This document shows, piece after piece, positions 1 through 6,825 of a DNA stretch of 13,723 nucleotides. Positions within the stretch are counted from its first letter, which is position 1; every line of letters starts with the position of its first letter. The position numbers and the translations under genes are program-made. Below the pieces are notes generated by a model. The model saw only the letters and a program-made list of their open reading frames with translations, had not been told where the DNA came from and did not search any database. The stretch is from an uncultured Dorea sp. (GTDB lineage: Bacteria; Bacillota; Clostridia; Lachnospirales; Lachnospiraceae), in assembly GCA_910586965.1 (NCBI GenBank), contig CAJUMF010000056.1, positions 1-13,723 of the forward strand, written 5' to 3'.

Positions 1-1
1 T

Positions 2-7
2 TATAAT
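2..7 (+). promoter_or_regulatory. Possible -10 box at the left edge
   Basis: The hexamer TATAAT is a perfect sigma-A -10 match, about 113 nt before the first start codon. Any -35 box would lie outside the window, so the promoter cannot be confirmed. If it is real, the first operon has a leader of roughly 105 nt. I found no convincing riboswitch or T-box structure in that leader. Confidence 0.2.
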
Positions 8-119
8 TTGACGTTTTTGTGCGGGAGATAGGAACTTTAATTTGCTGGGCTACAGTTGGTTTGTAACAGGAAGTGATTTATATGATTTTTGTCAAAAGGA
101 AAACAGGAGGAGATAAAAG

Positions 120-1502
120 ATGGCAAGCAGTTTATGGGGCGGAAGATTTGAAAAAGAGATGGATGATATTGTAAAGAAATATAATGCATCCATTGGCTTT
201 GACCAGAGAATGTACAACGAAGATATTGACGGAAGTATCGCGCATGTGACAATGCTGAGTGAACAGGATATTATCTCGGAAGAGGAAAAAGAGATTATTG
301 TTAAAGGACTGGAAGGAATCCGGGCAGATATTATAAGCGGAAAAATCGTATTTAATGTGGACGATGAGGATATCCACATGGGAGTGGAAAGCCGCCTGAT
401 CCAGAGAATCGGTGATGTAGGTAAGAAGCTTCATACAGCAAGAAGCCGGAACGACCAGTGCCAGGTTGATACAAAGCTTTATGTCAGGAAAGAGATTGAA
501 GAGATATTAGAATGTCTCTGTTATCTGGAATCTGTGATCTTAGAAAAAGCAGAGCAGTATGCGGATAAGATCATACCGGGCTTTACCCATCTGCAGCATG
601 CGCAGCCGATTACGCTGGGATTTGTGTTTATGGCATATTTCCAGATGTTTAAGAGAGATATTACAAGGCTTAAAGATGCCCATGAAAGAATGAATTACTG
701 TCCTTTGGGGGCATGTGCGCTTGCCGGGACTACTTTGCCGACAAACAGGCACAGAACCGCTGAGCTTCTGGGATTTAAAGCGCCGACGGAGAATGCGATG
801 GACAGCGTTGGAGACAGGGATTATAGTTTGGAATTTTTAAGCGCGGCGTCTATTTCTATGATGCATCTGTCAAGATGGGCAGAGGAGTTTGTATGGTGGA
901 ATACTTCTGAGTTTTCTTATATTGCCATTGACGACAGCTTCTGCACAGGCAGCAGTATCATGCCGCAGAAGAAGAATCCGGACATGGCAGAACTTCTAAG
1001 AGGAAAGCCAGGGCGTGTCTACGGAGATCTGGTACAGCTTTTGACGGTCATGAAGGGAACGACTTCTTCTTTTAATAAAGATTATCAGGAAGACAAAGAG
1101 GCAGTGTATGACGCGGCAGATACATGGAAAGCAAGTATTACCATATTTGCGAAGATGCTAAAGAACACAGAGTTTCGGATGGATCAGATTGGAAAGCAGA
1201 TGGATAAAGGTTTCTTGAATGCTACAGACATCGCAGAGCATTTTGCAAAGCAGGGGATTCCGTTCAGAGAGGCTCATTCTATCGTAGGACGTATGGTGAA
1301 AGTATGTGAGAACAATAACTGTAATTTTGAGGATCTGACAGATGAACAGCTTCGGGAAATCGACAGCAGGGTTACAAAAGAGACATTAGGCGATATCAGC
1401 ATTCCGGCGTGCGTGGACGCAAGAGTTTCTTATGGCGGAACGGCCCCGTCTGAGGTGAGGAGGCAGATTGCAAAAGAAAAGGAATGGATGGACACCCTTT
1501 AA
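120..1502 (+). CDS. argH: Argininosuccinate lyase family protein (ArgH-like)
   Basis: This 460-residue protein has the full length of the fumarase/aspartase superfamily lyase ArgH, which splits argininosuccinate into arginine and fumarate in the cytosol. Visible motifs are the N-terminal LWGGRF, TARSRNDQ (residues 106-113), THLQHAQP (156-163, with the conserved His160) and the flexible-loop signature GSSIMPQKKNP (277-287) with the catalytic-type Ser279. The start is set by AGGAGG at 105-110, 9 nt upstream. Several positions differ from the ArgH consensus: the family's YNKDLQEDKE reads FNKDYQEDKE (Phe318 replaces the Tyr known to contact substrate in animal enzymes), the IDR/VDR stretch reads TNR (Asn209), and the SVSDRD stretch reads SVGDRD. 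It is the first gene of a five-gene operon with a symporter, a cyclodeaminase-family enzyme and an aminotransferase, and no argG is adjacent. It may be true ArgH or a paralogue cleaving another N-substituted aspartate. The family call is secure; the substrate is not. Confidence 0.9.
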   Translation: MASSLWGGRFEKEMDDIVKKYNASIGFDQRMYNEDIDGSIAHVTMLSEQDIISEEEKEIIVKGLEGIRADIISGKIVFNVDDEDIHMGVESRLIQRIGDVGKKLHTARSRNDQCQVDTKLYVRKEIEEILECLCYLESVILEKAEQYADKIIPGFTHLQHAQPITLGFVFMAYFQMFKRDITRLKDAHERMNYCPLGACALAGTTLPTNRHRTAELLGFKAPTENAMDSVGDRDYSLEFLSAASISMMHLSRWAEEFVWWNTSEFSYIAIDDSFCTGSSIMPQKKNPDMAELLRGKPGRVYGDLVQLLTVMKGTTSSFNKDYQEDKEAVYDAADTWKASITIFAKMLKNTEFRMDQIGKQMDKGFLNATDIAEHFAKQGIPFREAHSIVGRMVKVCENNNCNFEDLTDEQLREIDSRVTKETLGDISIPACVDARVSYGGTAPSEVRRQIAKEKEWMDTL

Positions 1503-1524
1503 AGAAAGATGAGGAGGAAGACAT

Positions 1525-3090
1525 ATGGAAATATTTAAAAATATATTAGAAGCGATAAATTCTTTTTTTGCGAATATTGTTCCGATTGGGGATATTTTGT
1601 GGGTGTTTCCGCAGAACTTTGAATGGTATGCAAATATACCGGTTGTCGGGAGTTTCCCTTTTGCTATTATCTTACTGCTGGGAATGGGGATATGGTTCTC
1701 TGTGAGAACAAAGTTTGTACAGTTCCGATTTTTTAAAAGAGGACTTAAGGTCTTGATGAAGAAAGAGAAAAATTCAACCGGTGTCAGTCCTTTAGCGGCT
1801 TTTATGCTCAGTACGGCTATGCGTGTAGGACCGGGAAATATCATAGGGGTAACAGGAGCTATATCGGTAGGCGGACCGGGGGCAGTTTTCTGGATGTGGA
1901 TTTCAGGGTTGTTTGGAATGGCAAGCAGTTTTGTGGAGTCAACATTAGCGCAGATATTTAAGGAGAAAGATGGAAATGAGTACGTGGGCGGCCTGCCACA
2001 TTATGGACAGAGACTTTTAGGAAACAAAAAATGGGTTGGAGTGCTTATTGCGGTATTATTTATTATTTATTCCATGCTGAGTATACCGATTCAGACTTTC
2101 CACGTGTTTACTGCGGCTGGAACTGCCGTAGGTATGGTTACAGGAGTAAACGCTGAAAGAACTTCCCCCTTATATTTTGCGATTGCGATTATTTTGATTG
2201 TTGGTATTGCTATAGTGGTATTTGGAGGAATCAAAAGAGTGACTGCGGTTACAGATAAAGTCGTTCCGGTTATGGCAGTTATTTACGCTGTGATTATCGT
2301 AGGTCTGCTTATTTTTAATATTGGTGCATTCCCGACGTTTATTAAGGAAGTGTTTGTTGGAGCATTTAAGCCCCAGGCAGTGTTTGGCGGCAGTTTCGGT
2401 ATCGTGTTGGCGCAGGGGATAAAGCGGGGTTTGCTTTCAAATGAAGCAGGACAGGGAACGAACACGATGTCGGCAGCGATTTCTGAGCAGAACAATCCCG
2501 TAGAGCAGGGCTTTGTGCAGTCCATAGGGGTATTTTTAGATACGATTATTTTATGTACATTGAGCGGATTTGTAGTGTGCAGCGCAAATATCTGGAATAA
2601 GCAAGCATATGATTGGGCGGCAATCAAAGATTCTAAGATAGATGTATTTCTTTCTTCATTAAAAGAAATGATCCCGGGAACAGCGGCAGATGGGATGATT
2701 TCTATGATTATATGTATCTGTTATGGATTGTTTGCGTTTACAACACTTCTTGGGTTAGTATCCTTTGCTTCTATTGCGGGAACAAGGATTACTCAGAATA
2801 AGATCTGCACGAATCTGATACGTGCTCTGGGTGCATTGATTTTTGTGCCGATTGGAACGCTTTGCGTGTTGGCAGGGTTAGAACTTGACAATATCTGGTA
2901 TGTAACCGATTTGATCAATATTGCGATGGTATTCGTAAATGCGCCGGCAATCTTAATAGGCGGGAAATATGTGTTCCGTGCATTACAAGAATACGCTGCT
3001 GATGATAGCAGGAGGTTTGCAGCAGAGGATATAGGCCTGGAAAGTGATGTATGGACAAAGGAAGCAAGAACAAAGGCAGAAAATGTGTAA
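1525..3090 (+). CDS. AGCS family sodium/amino acid (alanine-type) symporter
   Basis: This 521-residue polytopic membrane protein belongs to the alanine/glycine:cation symporter family, which imports small neutral amino acids with Na+ across the cytoplasmic membrane. The family signature is clear at residues about 100-125: RVGPGN, then GGPGAVFWMW. It is followed by a GLFGMASSFVEST stretch and the family-typical GGLPHY segment. About ten hydrophobic helices follow to residue ~490, with a hydrophilic C-terminal tail. Most members I know have GTGN where this one has GPGN. AGGAGG-type sequence (1511-1517) sits 7 nt before the ATG, and the gap to the preceding lyase gene is 22 nt, so the two are surely co-transcribed. 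Known members accept L-alanine, D-alanine, glycine or glutamine. The neighbouring enzymes suggest that this one imports the operon's substrate, but the specificity cannot be read from sequence. Confidence 0.93.
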   Translation: MEIFKNILEAINSFFANIVPIGDILWVFPQNFEWYANIPVVGSFPFAIILLLGMGIWFSVRTKFVQFRFFKRGLKVLMKKEKNSTGVSPLAAFMLSTAMRVGPGNIIGVTGAISVGGPGAVFWMWISGLFGMASSFVESTLAQIFKEKDGNEYVGGLPHYGQRLLGNKKWVGVLIAVLFIIYSMLSIPIQTFHVFTAAGTAVGMVTGVNAERTSPLYFAIAIILIVGIAIVVFGGIKRVTAVTDKVVPVMAVIYAVIIVGLLIFNIGAFPTFIKEVFVGAFKPQAVFGGSFGIVLAQGIKRGLLSNEAGQGTNTMSAAISEQNNPVEQGFVQSIGVFLDTIILCTLSGFVVCSANIWNKQAYDWAAIKDSKIDVFLSSLKEMIPGTAADGMISMIICICYGLFAFTTLLGLVSFASIAGTRITQNKICTNLIRALGALIFVPIGTLCVLAGLELDNIWYVTDLINIAMVFVNAPAILIGGKYVFRALQEYAADDSRRFAAEDIGLESDVWTKEARTKAENV

Positions 3091-3118
3091 AAATAAAGAG
3101 TTAAAAGGAGATTAGAAT

Positions 3119-4141
3119 ATGTCAAAAGTTATCGTATTAAGTGATGCAGAGATTGAAAAGGTATTAGATGAAAAGTCAGTAATTACAGCAGTGGAGGGTG
3201 CTTACCGGCAGAAATCGGATAACCGGGCTGCTGTCTGGCCGATGGTATTTTATGAATTTGAACCGGGAGCGGCAGATATGGATATCAAATCAGGCTGTCT
3301 TGAGGATGATAATATTTATGGTCTTAAGCTTGTCTCCCTGCATGTGAATAATAAGGAGGCAGGACTTCCGGAGCTGATGGGCACGACCCTGATCTTCAAT
3401 ATGAAAACAGGAGAGCCGGAAGCATTAGTAAATGCAGGATATATCACAAAGCTAAGGACCGGGGCAGCCGGGGCGATCGGTGTAAAATCTCTTGCAAGAA
3501 AAGATTCGAAAGAATTATTTGTCATCGGCATGGGGGCCATGGTTCCTTTCCAGATTGCAGCTACCTTAATCGCGATGCCGGGAATTGAAAGAGTTACAAT
3601 GATCGAGCCGGTAAATCCGGAAAAGAGCGCAGGACTGGTAGACGGAATCAGAGAAATCGTTGATACTGTTATGCTAAGAAGCGGAATCAAAAGGACGGCT
3701 GTTCTTGAGGGGATTTCCAGTATGGAAGAGGGTGTCAGAAGAAGTGATGTTATCATCACAATGACTCCGTCCAGAAAACCGATGATTCAAAAGGAGTGGG
3801 TAAGGCCGGGCACTCATTTTAGCTGTGTCGGCTCAGACATGAGCGGAAAACAGGAGATTGACGGCCGTATATTTGAAAATGCGAGAGTGTTTGTAGATGA
3901 TTTAGAACAGGCGGTCGATGTGGGCGAATGTGAGATTCCCATTAAAGAAGGTCTTTTTAGTAAAGAAAATATTATTGCTGAAATCGGAGACCTCTTGAAC
4001 GGAAAAGTAAAGGGGCGCATAAGCGATGAGGAAATCACGATTTTTGACTCAACCGGAATTGCGCTGCAGGATTTGACTGTGGCGGCGCTGGCCCTTAGAA
4101 AGGCAAAAGAAAAAGGCATGGGCTGTGTAGTTGAAGTATAG
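3119..4141 (+). CDS. Ornithine cyclodeaminase / mu-crystallin family protein
   Basis: This 340-residue protein has the length and order of the OCD/mu-crystallin family: NAD(P)-dependent enzymes that include ornithine and lysine cyclodeaminase, archaeal alanine dehydrogenase, ketimine reductase and SbnB-type oxidative amino acid enzymes. Visible elements are MDIKSG (Lys57), GLKLVSLH (Lys70), LRTGAAGAIGVKSLAR (112-127, with Arg113), the Rossmann loop GMGAMVPFQ (137-145) and GSDMSGKQEID (238-248) carrying the family's conserved Asp240. Two details are unusual: the loop usually ends in a GAQA-like sequence rather than GAMV, and the common PGKQE/PGKTE reads SGKQE. AAAGGAG (3104-3110) supports the ATG. 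The gap to the symporter is 28 nt and to the aminotransferase gene 13 nt. The fold and cofactor class are secure. The reaction (cyclodeaminase, amino acid dehydrogenase or imine reductase) is not. Confidence 0.88.
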   Translation: MSKVIVLSDAEIEKVLDEKSVITAVEGAYRQKSDNRAAVWPMVFYEFEPGAADMDIKSGCLEDDNIYGLKLVSLHVNNKEAGLPELMGTTLIFNMKTGEPEALVNAGYITKLRTGAAGAIGVKSLARKDSKELFVIGMGAMVPFQIAATLIAMPGIERVTMIEPVNPEKSAGLVDGIREIVDTVMLRSGIKRTAVLEGISSMEEGVRRSDVIITMTPSRKPMIQKEWVRPGTHFSCVGSDMSGKQEIDGRIFENARVFVDDLEQAVDVGECEIPIKEGLFSKENIIAEIGDLLNGKVKGRISDEEITIFDSTGIALQDLTVAALALRKAKEKGMGCVVEV

Positions 4142-4154
4142 TGAGGAGAATATC

Positions 4155-5330
4155 ATGAAGATTGATACTTTTAAAGTGGAACGTTGGATGAACGATTTTG
4201 AAGAAAGGGCAGTATATAACCTGGCTGAAACTTGCATCGATTCGCTGTCCTTAAAGGAACTGCTGAAACTGTGTAAAAAAGAACCTGAAGATTATCTTAT
4301 GGAGTTATCGGAGACAAGGCTGGCATATAGCCACATCTTCGGCTCGCCCAAGCTTCGGGAGGGCATCAGTTCCCTGTATAAGAAGCTGGCTCCGGAAAAT
4401 GTCGTTCCCACCCATGGAGCAGTGGGGGCCAATAATATGATCATTACGACGCTGATATCCAGAGAAGACAATATGGTCTGCGTACTGCCGACGTATCAGC
4501 AGCACTATTCAATCCCGGCCTCTATCGGTGCAGAAGTCAGAATCCTGAAACTGACAATGGAAAATGATTATCTCCCGAATTTGGATGAACTGCGGAGTAT
4601 GGTCGATAAGAACACGAAGATGATCACGATCAATAATCCGAATAATCCGACAGGTTCTCTGATTCCGTCTGCTATGTTGAAGGAAATTGCAGAGATAGCA
4701 AGAAGCGTTGACGCATATCTGCTTTCCGATGAAGTGTATCGGAGTATTTCAGAAGACGGAAGCTATATGCCTTCGGTACTTGATGTCTATGAAAAGGGGA
4801 TATCTGTAGGGAGCATGTCTAAGTCATTTTCACTGGCCGGGCTTCGCATGGGCTGGATTGCTTCAAACGATCCAGAGGTGATCGAGCAGGTAAAGGAGCG
4901 CAGAGACTATGATACGATAAGCTGCGGGGTACTGGACGATAAGCTTGCCGCACTTGCGTTAGAGAATAAAGAAGCCATCATAGAACGAAACCGGAAGATA
5001 GTATTAAAAAACCGAAAAATTCTTGATGAGTGGGTGAATGAAACTCCAGAGGTGAGATACTTAAGGCCAGTAGCCGGGACTACGGCCCTTGTATATTATG
5101 ACAAGGATATTCCGTCGTATGATCTTTGTAAAAAACTGATTGAAACAAAGGGCGTATTATTTACACCGGGTTCCTGTTTTGAAATGGAGGGAGCAGTTAG
5201 GGTCGGATACGCTTTTGACTCAAAAACTCTGCGGGAAGGACTGGATAAGTTTACAGAGTTCTTAAGTCATGATAATATGATTATAAAGAAAACAGTTGCG
5301 GGGGTGTTACACTATGAAGACAGCTTATAG
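4155..5330 (+). CDS. Class I/II PLP-dependent aminotransferase
   Basis: This 391-residue fold-type I PLP enzyme shows NNPNNPTG (160-167), SDEVYR (191-196, with PLP-pyridine Asp192 and Tyr195), the Schiff-base lysine in SKSFSLAGLR (Lys223) with Arg231, and a C-terminal GAVRVGYAF segment holding the usual carboxylate-binding Arg. I chose the ATG at 4155 because GAGGAGA (4143-4149) lies just upstream, 13 nt after the preceding stop. The reading frame extends 8 codons further to a TTG that overlaps the preceding gene and has no ribosome site. The N-terminal part (ETCIDSLSLKELL) and the segment after the lysine resemble aminotransferases grouped with capreomycidine synthase, but that is from memory and not decisive. 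It probably transfers or eliminates an amino group on an intermediate shared with the lyase and cyclodeaminase-family enzymes encoded upstream. The substrate is unknown. Confidence 0.88.
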   Translation: MKIDTFKVERWMNDFEERAVYNLAETCIDSLSLKELLKLCKKEPEDYLMELSETRLAYSHIFGSPKLREGISSLYKKLAPENVVPTHGAVGANNMIITTLISREDNMVCVLPTYQQHYSIPASIGAEVRILKLTMENDYLPNLDELRSMVDKNTKMITINNPNNPTGSLIPSAMLKEIAEIARSVDAYLLSDEVYRSISEDGSYMPSVLDVYEKGISVGSMSKSFSLAGLRMGWIASNDPEVIEQVKERRDYDTISCGVLDDKLAALALENKEAIIERNRKIVLKNRKILDEWVNETPEVRYLRPVAGTTALVYYDKDIPSYDLCKKLIETKGVLFTPGSCFEMEGAVRVGYAFDSKTLREGLDKFTEFLSHDNMIIKKTVAGVLHYEDSL

Positions 5331-5538
5331 AGTTTTAAAGATTGTTTTATGGAGTGTAGTAACTTTCTTTGTCGGAACAAGCAGTTATCGCTGTTATGAC
5401 TATTATGTACATCCTGGTTTGTATGCGGCGACATCAGCGCCATGGTATTTAAGCATTCAGATCAACGCGGTATTCACGGTCATTATAGCTGCGTCCCTTC
5501 TTATGGTCATGTGGTTTATAAAGAGGAAAATCAACTGA
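5314..5538 (+). CDS. Small two-helix membrane protein, last gene of the operon
   Basis: This 74-residue protein has two clear hydrophobic segments (about residues 5-22 and 48-69), a short polar linker rich in Tyr (YRCYDYY) and a basic end (KRKIN), which suggests both ends lie in the cytoplasm. The linker contains HPGLYAATSAPWY. I recall similar HP-LYA--SAPWY stretches in other small Firmicute membrane proteins without an assigned role. The ATG at 5314 is preceded by GGGGGTG (5300-5306) at 7 nt, which is the reason to prefer it to the in-frame TTG at 5296. The gene starts 17 nt inside the aminotransferase gene, so translation is probably coupled. Possible roles, all inferred, are an accessory subunit of the AGCS symporter or a general membrane protein. 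It contains one Cys, in the linker. The gene is likely real because of overlap, ribosome site and composition; its function is unknown. Confidence 0.72.
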   Translation: MKTAYRVLKIVLWSVVTFFVGTSSYRCYDYYVHPGLYAATSAPWYLSIQINAVFTVIIAASLLMVMWFIKRKIN

Positions 5539-5553
5539 TTAGGAGAGATAATG

Positions 5554-5590
5554 ATAGCCATGTAAGAAATGCATATTCCTACATGGCTAT
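5554..5590. terminator. 11-bp hairpin between convergent genes (possible bidirectional terminator)
   Basis: ATAGCCATGTA (5554-5564) and TACATGGCTAT (5580-5590) form a perfect 11-bp stem with a 15-nt loop. It sits 15 nt after the stop of the small membrane protein gene and just before the end of the convergent hemerythrin gene. Neither side carries a real T-run, so it is a weak intrinsic terminator by the usual rule. Its position between two convergent 3' ends is the main argument for the role. Confidence 0.5.
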
Positions 5591-5598
5591 TAATGCGA

Positions 5599-6021
5599 TC
5601 AGAGTCTTCCGTTATTCTCTCTCATAAACTTATATTCTGCCACAGAGCGGTCGAAACCTTCAATGTGCGTATAGAACCATTTGATGACATTCTCTTCAAC
5701 TTTTGCAACGAATGCAGGGGAAGGACCTTCTTCTTCCTGTAACATCTCGTCTAATTCAGAAATTGTCTTTTTGAATTCCTCATGCTGGGCTTTGTGCTTT
5801 TCATAACCGGGATATTCGATTTCCTTCTGCAAGTCCTCCTCGGCACCAAAATGGAAAACGGTATAATCGGACAAGTAGTCCAGAGTTTTTACCGCGGTAA
5901 GCTTTGAGTCGCTGTCCTCGCAGCTATCTAAAAGCTTATTGATACGGTCAATTAGTTCCTTGTGTTGCGAATCGATCAATTCGTTTCCTGTGATTAAATT
6001 CTCACTAAATTCAGCTCTCAT
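5599..6021 (-). CDS. Single-domain bacteriohemerythrin
   Basis: This 140-residue protein is a complete hemerythrin: a four-helix bundle binding a non-haem di-iron centre that reversibly binds O2. All seven expected ligands are visible: His20 (DSQHK), His57 and Glu61 (HFGAEE), His76 and His80 (HKAQH), His119 and Asp124 (THIEGFD). There is no signal peptide, membrane segment or fused signalling domain, so it is a free cytosolic protein. In an anaerobe such proteins are thought to bind or deliver O2, or to buffer iron. The start has an excellent AAGGAGGG site (6029-6036) 7 nt upstream. It is preceded by the PAP2 gene on the same strand with a 31-nt gap, so it may be transcribed from that gene or from its own weak promoter. 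Identity is very secure; physiological role is inferred. Confidence 0.96.
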   Translation of the reverse strand: MRAEFSENLITGNELIDSQHKELIDRINKLLDSCEDSDSKLTAVKTLDYLSDYTVFHFGAEEDLQKEIEYPGYEKHKAQHEEFKKTISELDEMLQEEEGPSPAFVAKVEENVIKWFYTHIEGFDRSVAEYKFMRENNGRL

Positions 6022-6051
6022 AGAGAATCCCTCCTTATCTTATCGTAATAT

Positions 6052-6057
6052 ATTATA
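6052..6057 (-). promoter_or_regulatory. Possible -10 box for the hemerythrin gene
   Basis: On the - strand this reads TATAAT, about 31 nt before the hemerythrin start codon, overlapping the stop codon of the upstream PAP2 gene. No good -35 hexamer is found at 16-18 nt, so it is either a weak or activator-dependent promoter or a chance match. Confidence 0.25.
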
Positions 6058-6721
6058 TTGGCTGATGAGAAAACTTAGTTGCTTTGCGCGGTTGAGATGC
6101 ATATATAAATGGATAAATAATACAGGCCATAGCAAACGCCGCGATTACATCCGTAACGGAATGCTGTTTTAAAAATACAGTGGATAGAATAATTAATATT
6201 CCTGTTATATAGACCCCCCACATGATTCCTTTATGAGCTCTCAGCTTATTGCTGTGAGCCGCCGCGATGAGTACGCCGACCGTATTGAATACATGGATGC
6301 TTGGCAGTACATTTGTAGGAGTATCTATGGTGTAGAGCCGTCTTACCAGATCCACACAGAAGTTATCTCTGGCAAAATCTGTCGGACGCAAGTTCAAACC
6401 GTTAGGAAATACAGTACATATAATAAGAAAAACAGTCATTCCGAAAATTAAAAAGGAGGAGATTCGGTAAAATCCTCTTTTGTCTGTAAAGAAGAAGTAA
6501 AATACACAAATCGCCATAAATACAAACCAAAAGTAATACGGAATGATAAAATATTCAACAAACGGTATAAAATCATCCAAAGGCGAATGAATCACAAAGT
6601 AATTCTTCTGAATATGCTCTTCCAGATAATTAAACCAGGGTAAATAGATAAATGCGTACAGAAATACCCATGCATGACTATACTTTTTTATGAATGTCTT
6701 TGTTCTGCCAATCGTTTTCAT
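6053..6721 (-). CDS. PAP2 superfamily membrane phosphatase/transferase
   Basis: This 222-residue integral membrane protein has about six hydrophobic helices and the PAP2 (phosphatidic acid phosphatase type 2) active-site pattern: LRP at 111-113 (motif 1 remnant), LPSIH at 139-143 (motif 2, His143), and STVFLKQHSVTD at 180-191 (motif 3, nucleophile-type His187 and Asp191). Motif 3 usually begins SR; here it is ST, a form I associate with the branch that includes inositol phosphorylceramide synthase-like enzymes (PAP2_3). It would act on a lipid phosphate or lipid head group at the membrane. AAGAGGT (6731-6737) precedes the ATG by 9 nt. It lies downstream of a lipid kinase and a glycerophosphodiesterase, but a 104-nt gap with a plausible promoter suggests separate transcription. 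The fold call is good; whether it hydrolyses or transfers is open. Confidence 0.85.
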   Translation of the reverse strand: MKTIGRTKTFIKKYSHAWVFLYAFIYLPWFNYLEEHIQKNYFVIHSPLDDFIPFVEYFIIPYYFWFVFMAICVFYFFFTDKRGFYRISSFLIFGMTVFLIICTVFPNGLNLRPTDFARDNFCVDLVRRLYTIDTPTNVLPSIHVFNTVGVLIAAAHSNKLRAHKGIMWGVYITGILIILSTVFLKQHSVTDVIAAFAMACIIYPFIYASQPRKATKFSHQPI

Positions 6722-6780
6722 GAAATAAACACCTCTTTAAAATAGCCTGTTTGGTATAATGTATTTCTGATTCACGAAAA

Positions 6781-6809
6781 ATTATAACATGAAAAAATTT
6801 ATTCAACAA
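6781..6809 (-). promoter_or_regulatory. Candidate sigma-A promoter for the PAP2 gene
   Basis: On the - strand TTGTTG (6804-6809) is followed after 17 nt by TATAAT (6781-6786), about 60 nt before the PAP2 start codon. The -10 is perfect and the spacing ideal; the -35 matches three of six bases. It falls in the 104-nt gap after the glycerophosphodiesterase gene. Confidence 0.5.
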
Positions 6810-6825
6810 GGAGGTTCATTTAATA

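Noticed and set aside
1..119. Riboswitch or T-box leader before the first operon
   Set aside because: The 119 nt visible hold no terminator hairpin, T-box sequence or recognisable aptamer core; the leader may also be incomplete at the window edge.
120..1502. Reading the first gene as part of an arginine biosynthesis operon
   Set aside because: No argG or other arg gene is adjacent in the window and the following genes are a symporter, a cyclodeaminase-family enzyme and an aminotransferase. The gene upstream of the window is unseen, so this is not absolute.
4131..4154. Earlier TTG start for the aminotransferase gene, adding 8 residues
   Set aside because: It overlaps the preceding gene, has no ribosome site, and the ATG at 4155 has GAGGAGA directly upstream.
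5442..5627. A + strand frame of about 60 codons overlapping the small membrane protein gene and the hairpin
   Set aside because: It is out of frame with a better-supported gene, runs through the hairpin and into the hemerythrin gene, and shows no family features.
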